This document shows positions 5,028 to 5,922 of a stretch of DNA of 5,922 bases, piece after piece. The stretch's first letter is position 1. Every line of letters starts with the position of its first letter. The stretch is from positions 1 through 5,922 of the forward strand of contig CAMYKJ010000183.1 of the NCBI GenBank assembly GCA_947258945.1, written 5' to 3'. A model generated the notes under the pieces. That model searched no databases and was not told where the DNA came from. It was given only the letters and a program-made list of their open reading frames with translations. The DNA comes from an uncultured Ectothiorhodospiraceae bacterium. GTDB lineage: Bacteria > Pseudomonadota > Gammaproteobacteria > UBA9214. Both the position numbers and the translations under genes were made by a program.

Positions 5028-5922
5028 TTTGGCAGGTGTGTGATGCGGGTCAACCTGCTCATCCGCCAGGCTGGCCGGCAGAAAACGCAGCACGCGCGTA
5101 CCGACCACGGTGGCTGCCAGTGCCAGGGCGACACCACCGAGTCCGAGGACAAATTCGGGCAGACTGGGTGTGTAGTCGGCGACGACGCCGTCGAAAAAGG
5201 TGCTGGTGACTTCCTTGCCGGGGAACATTTCCATTGGATAGGCCTGACCGCCGATGATGATGACGTACATCTGTGCCAGCCCGCCGATGATGACCAGCAG
5301 GCAGGAGAAGCCGATCCAGGCGCGGTTGGTGCCCGGGCCGGGGCTGTACAGCAGTAGCAGCGGTAACAGGCTGCCGATGCCAAGCTGCACGATCCAGAAC
5401 AGCTGGGTATAGACGCCGCCGTCCAGCAGGATGAAGCGCTCGACGCCGTGGTTTTCGGTACCGTACAGATTGGTCAGGTGGTAGGCCAGCACGAAGTACA
5501 TGACGGCGGCCACGAATACGCCCAGCAGGTTCTTCAGGCGGAACAGGATGGCGTCGCCCAGCGGCCGGTCTGACCACTTGTAGAGCGCCATCAGGACCAG
5601 GATGAAGATGGCCAGGCCAAAGGAGAACGACATGACGATGAACATCGGCGCCATAATAGCGGCATCATAGCCCTGGCGCGCGACCAGGAAGCCGAAGATG
5701 GAGCCGGTACCGGTGGTGAGGATAAGCCGCCAGATGAAGGCGCCCATGCCGGCTGCCCTGGTGAAGCGGTTCATCTTGCGCTCCATCATCATCCACAGGT
5801 ACACGGCCACGACGCCCATGAAGCCGATGTACAGGATGATGTTCCAGGCGAAGATCGACTTGAAGTTGTAGTAGGTCATCGCCACGATCAGCCGGTCCGG
5901 GCGACCCAGATCGAGTACCAGT
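5019..5922 (-). CDS. dsrP: DsrP, NrfD/PsrC-type membrane subunit (N-terminus outside window)
   Basis: The visible part has 300 residues and begins in mid-protein with LVLDLGRPDRLIVAMTYYNF; the DLGRP motif is typical of NrfD/PsrC-family quinone-interacting subunits. The frame runs to the window edge. The GTG at 5885 is internal to that conserved block and is not the real start. About seven hydrophobic helices are visible in the fragment, near residues 22-44, 60-80, 88-113, 131-150, 168-192, 202-224 and 254-275, followed by a short hydrophilic tail. Whole DsrP proteins have about ten helices and 400 residues, so roughly a quarter is missing. DsrP sits in the inner membrane in the DsrMKJOP complex, exchanging electrons between quinone and the cytoplasmic sulfur pathway via DsrO/DsrJ and DsrMK. 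The following dsrN and dsrR genes separate it from other NrfD-family paralogues such as PsrC or HybB. Confidence 0.88.
   Translation of the reverse strand, partial: LVLDLGRPDRLIVAMTYYNFKSIFAWNIILYIGFMGVVAVYLWMMMERKMNRFTRAAGMGAFIWRLILTTGTGSIFGFLVARQGYDAAIMAPMFIVMSFSFGLAIFILVLMALYKWSDRPLGDAILFRLKNLLGVFVAAVMYFVLAYHLTNLYGTENHGVERFILLDGGVYTQLFWIVQLGIGSLLPLLLLYSPGPGTNRAWIGFSCLLVIIGGLAQMYVIIIGGQAYPMEMFPGKEVTSTFFDGVVADYTPSLPEFVLGLGGVALALAATVVGTRVLRFLPASLADEQVDPHHTPAKAG

Overview
The window looks like the 3' end of a reverse dissimilatory sulfite reductase (dsr) locus from a sulfur-oxidising proteobacterium. It is most likely a gammaproteobacterium of the Allochromatium/Thioalkalivibrio type. The evidence is the minus-strand order dsrP-dsrN-dsrR, which is the order at the end of the Allochromatium vinosum dsr operon, and a cysteine-free IscA-like DsrR, a protein known from sulfur oxidisers. 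Base composition is GC-rich with GC-rich third codon positions. No species can be named from this sequence alone.

Layout. Almost everything is on the minus strand, so transcription runs from the right edge to the left. From 5922 to 5019 lies the C-terminal part of dsrP, a quinone-interacting membrane protein. After a 42-base gap holding two GC-rich hairpins comes dsrN (4976 to 3732), the siroheme amidase. Its conserved C-terminal tail continues in another frame to 3623. A gap of about 190 bases with a possible promoter separates dsrN from dsrR (3429-3118). Downstream, where A. vinosum has dsrS, there is instead a NarX-like sensor kinase (3082-1613) overlapping a NarL-like response regulator (1616-942) by 4 bases. 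Twelve bases further on is a rhodanese gene (929-467), interrupted by one frameshift. The stretch 134-466 has no gene but holds a composite inverted repeat built from dRS3-like palindromes. At the left edge, bases 2-133 carry the tail of a convergent plus-strand gene that I do not recognise.

How the genes fit together. DsrP belongs to the DsrMKJOP membrane complex, which links cytoplasmic sulfur oxidation to the quinone pool. DsrN makes the amidated siroheme used by DsrAB. DsrR is an A-type-carrier-like protein implicated in controlling dsr expression. The kinase/regulator pair and the rhodanese form a tight second cluster in the same orientation. A role of this pair in controlling sulfur oxidation, and of the rhodanese in handling sulfane sulfur, is inferred from position only.

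The most notable points are the two frameshifts (dsrN and rhodanese), both needing a net +1 correction, and the two-component system placed immediately after dsrR.
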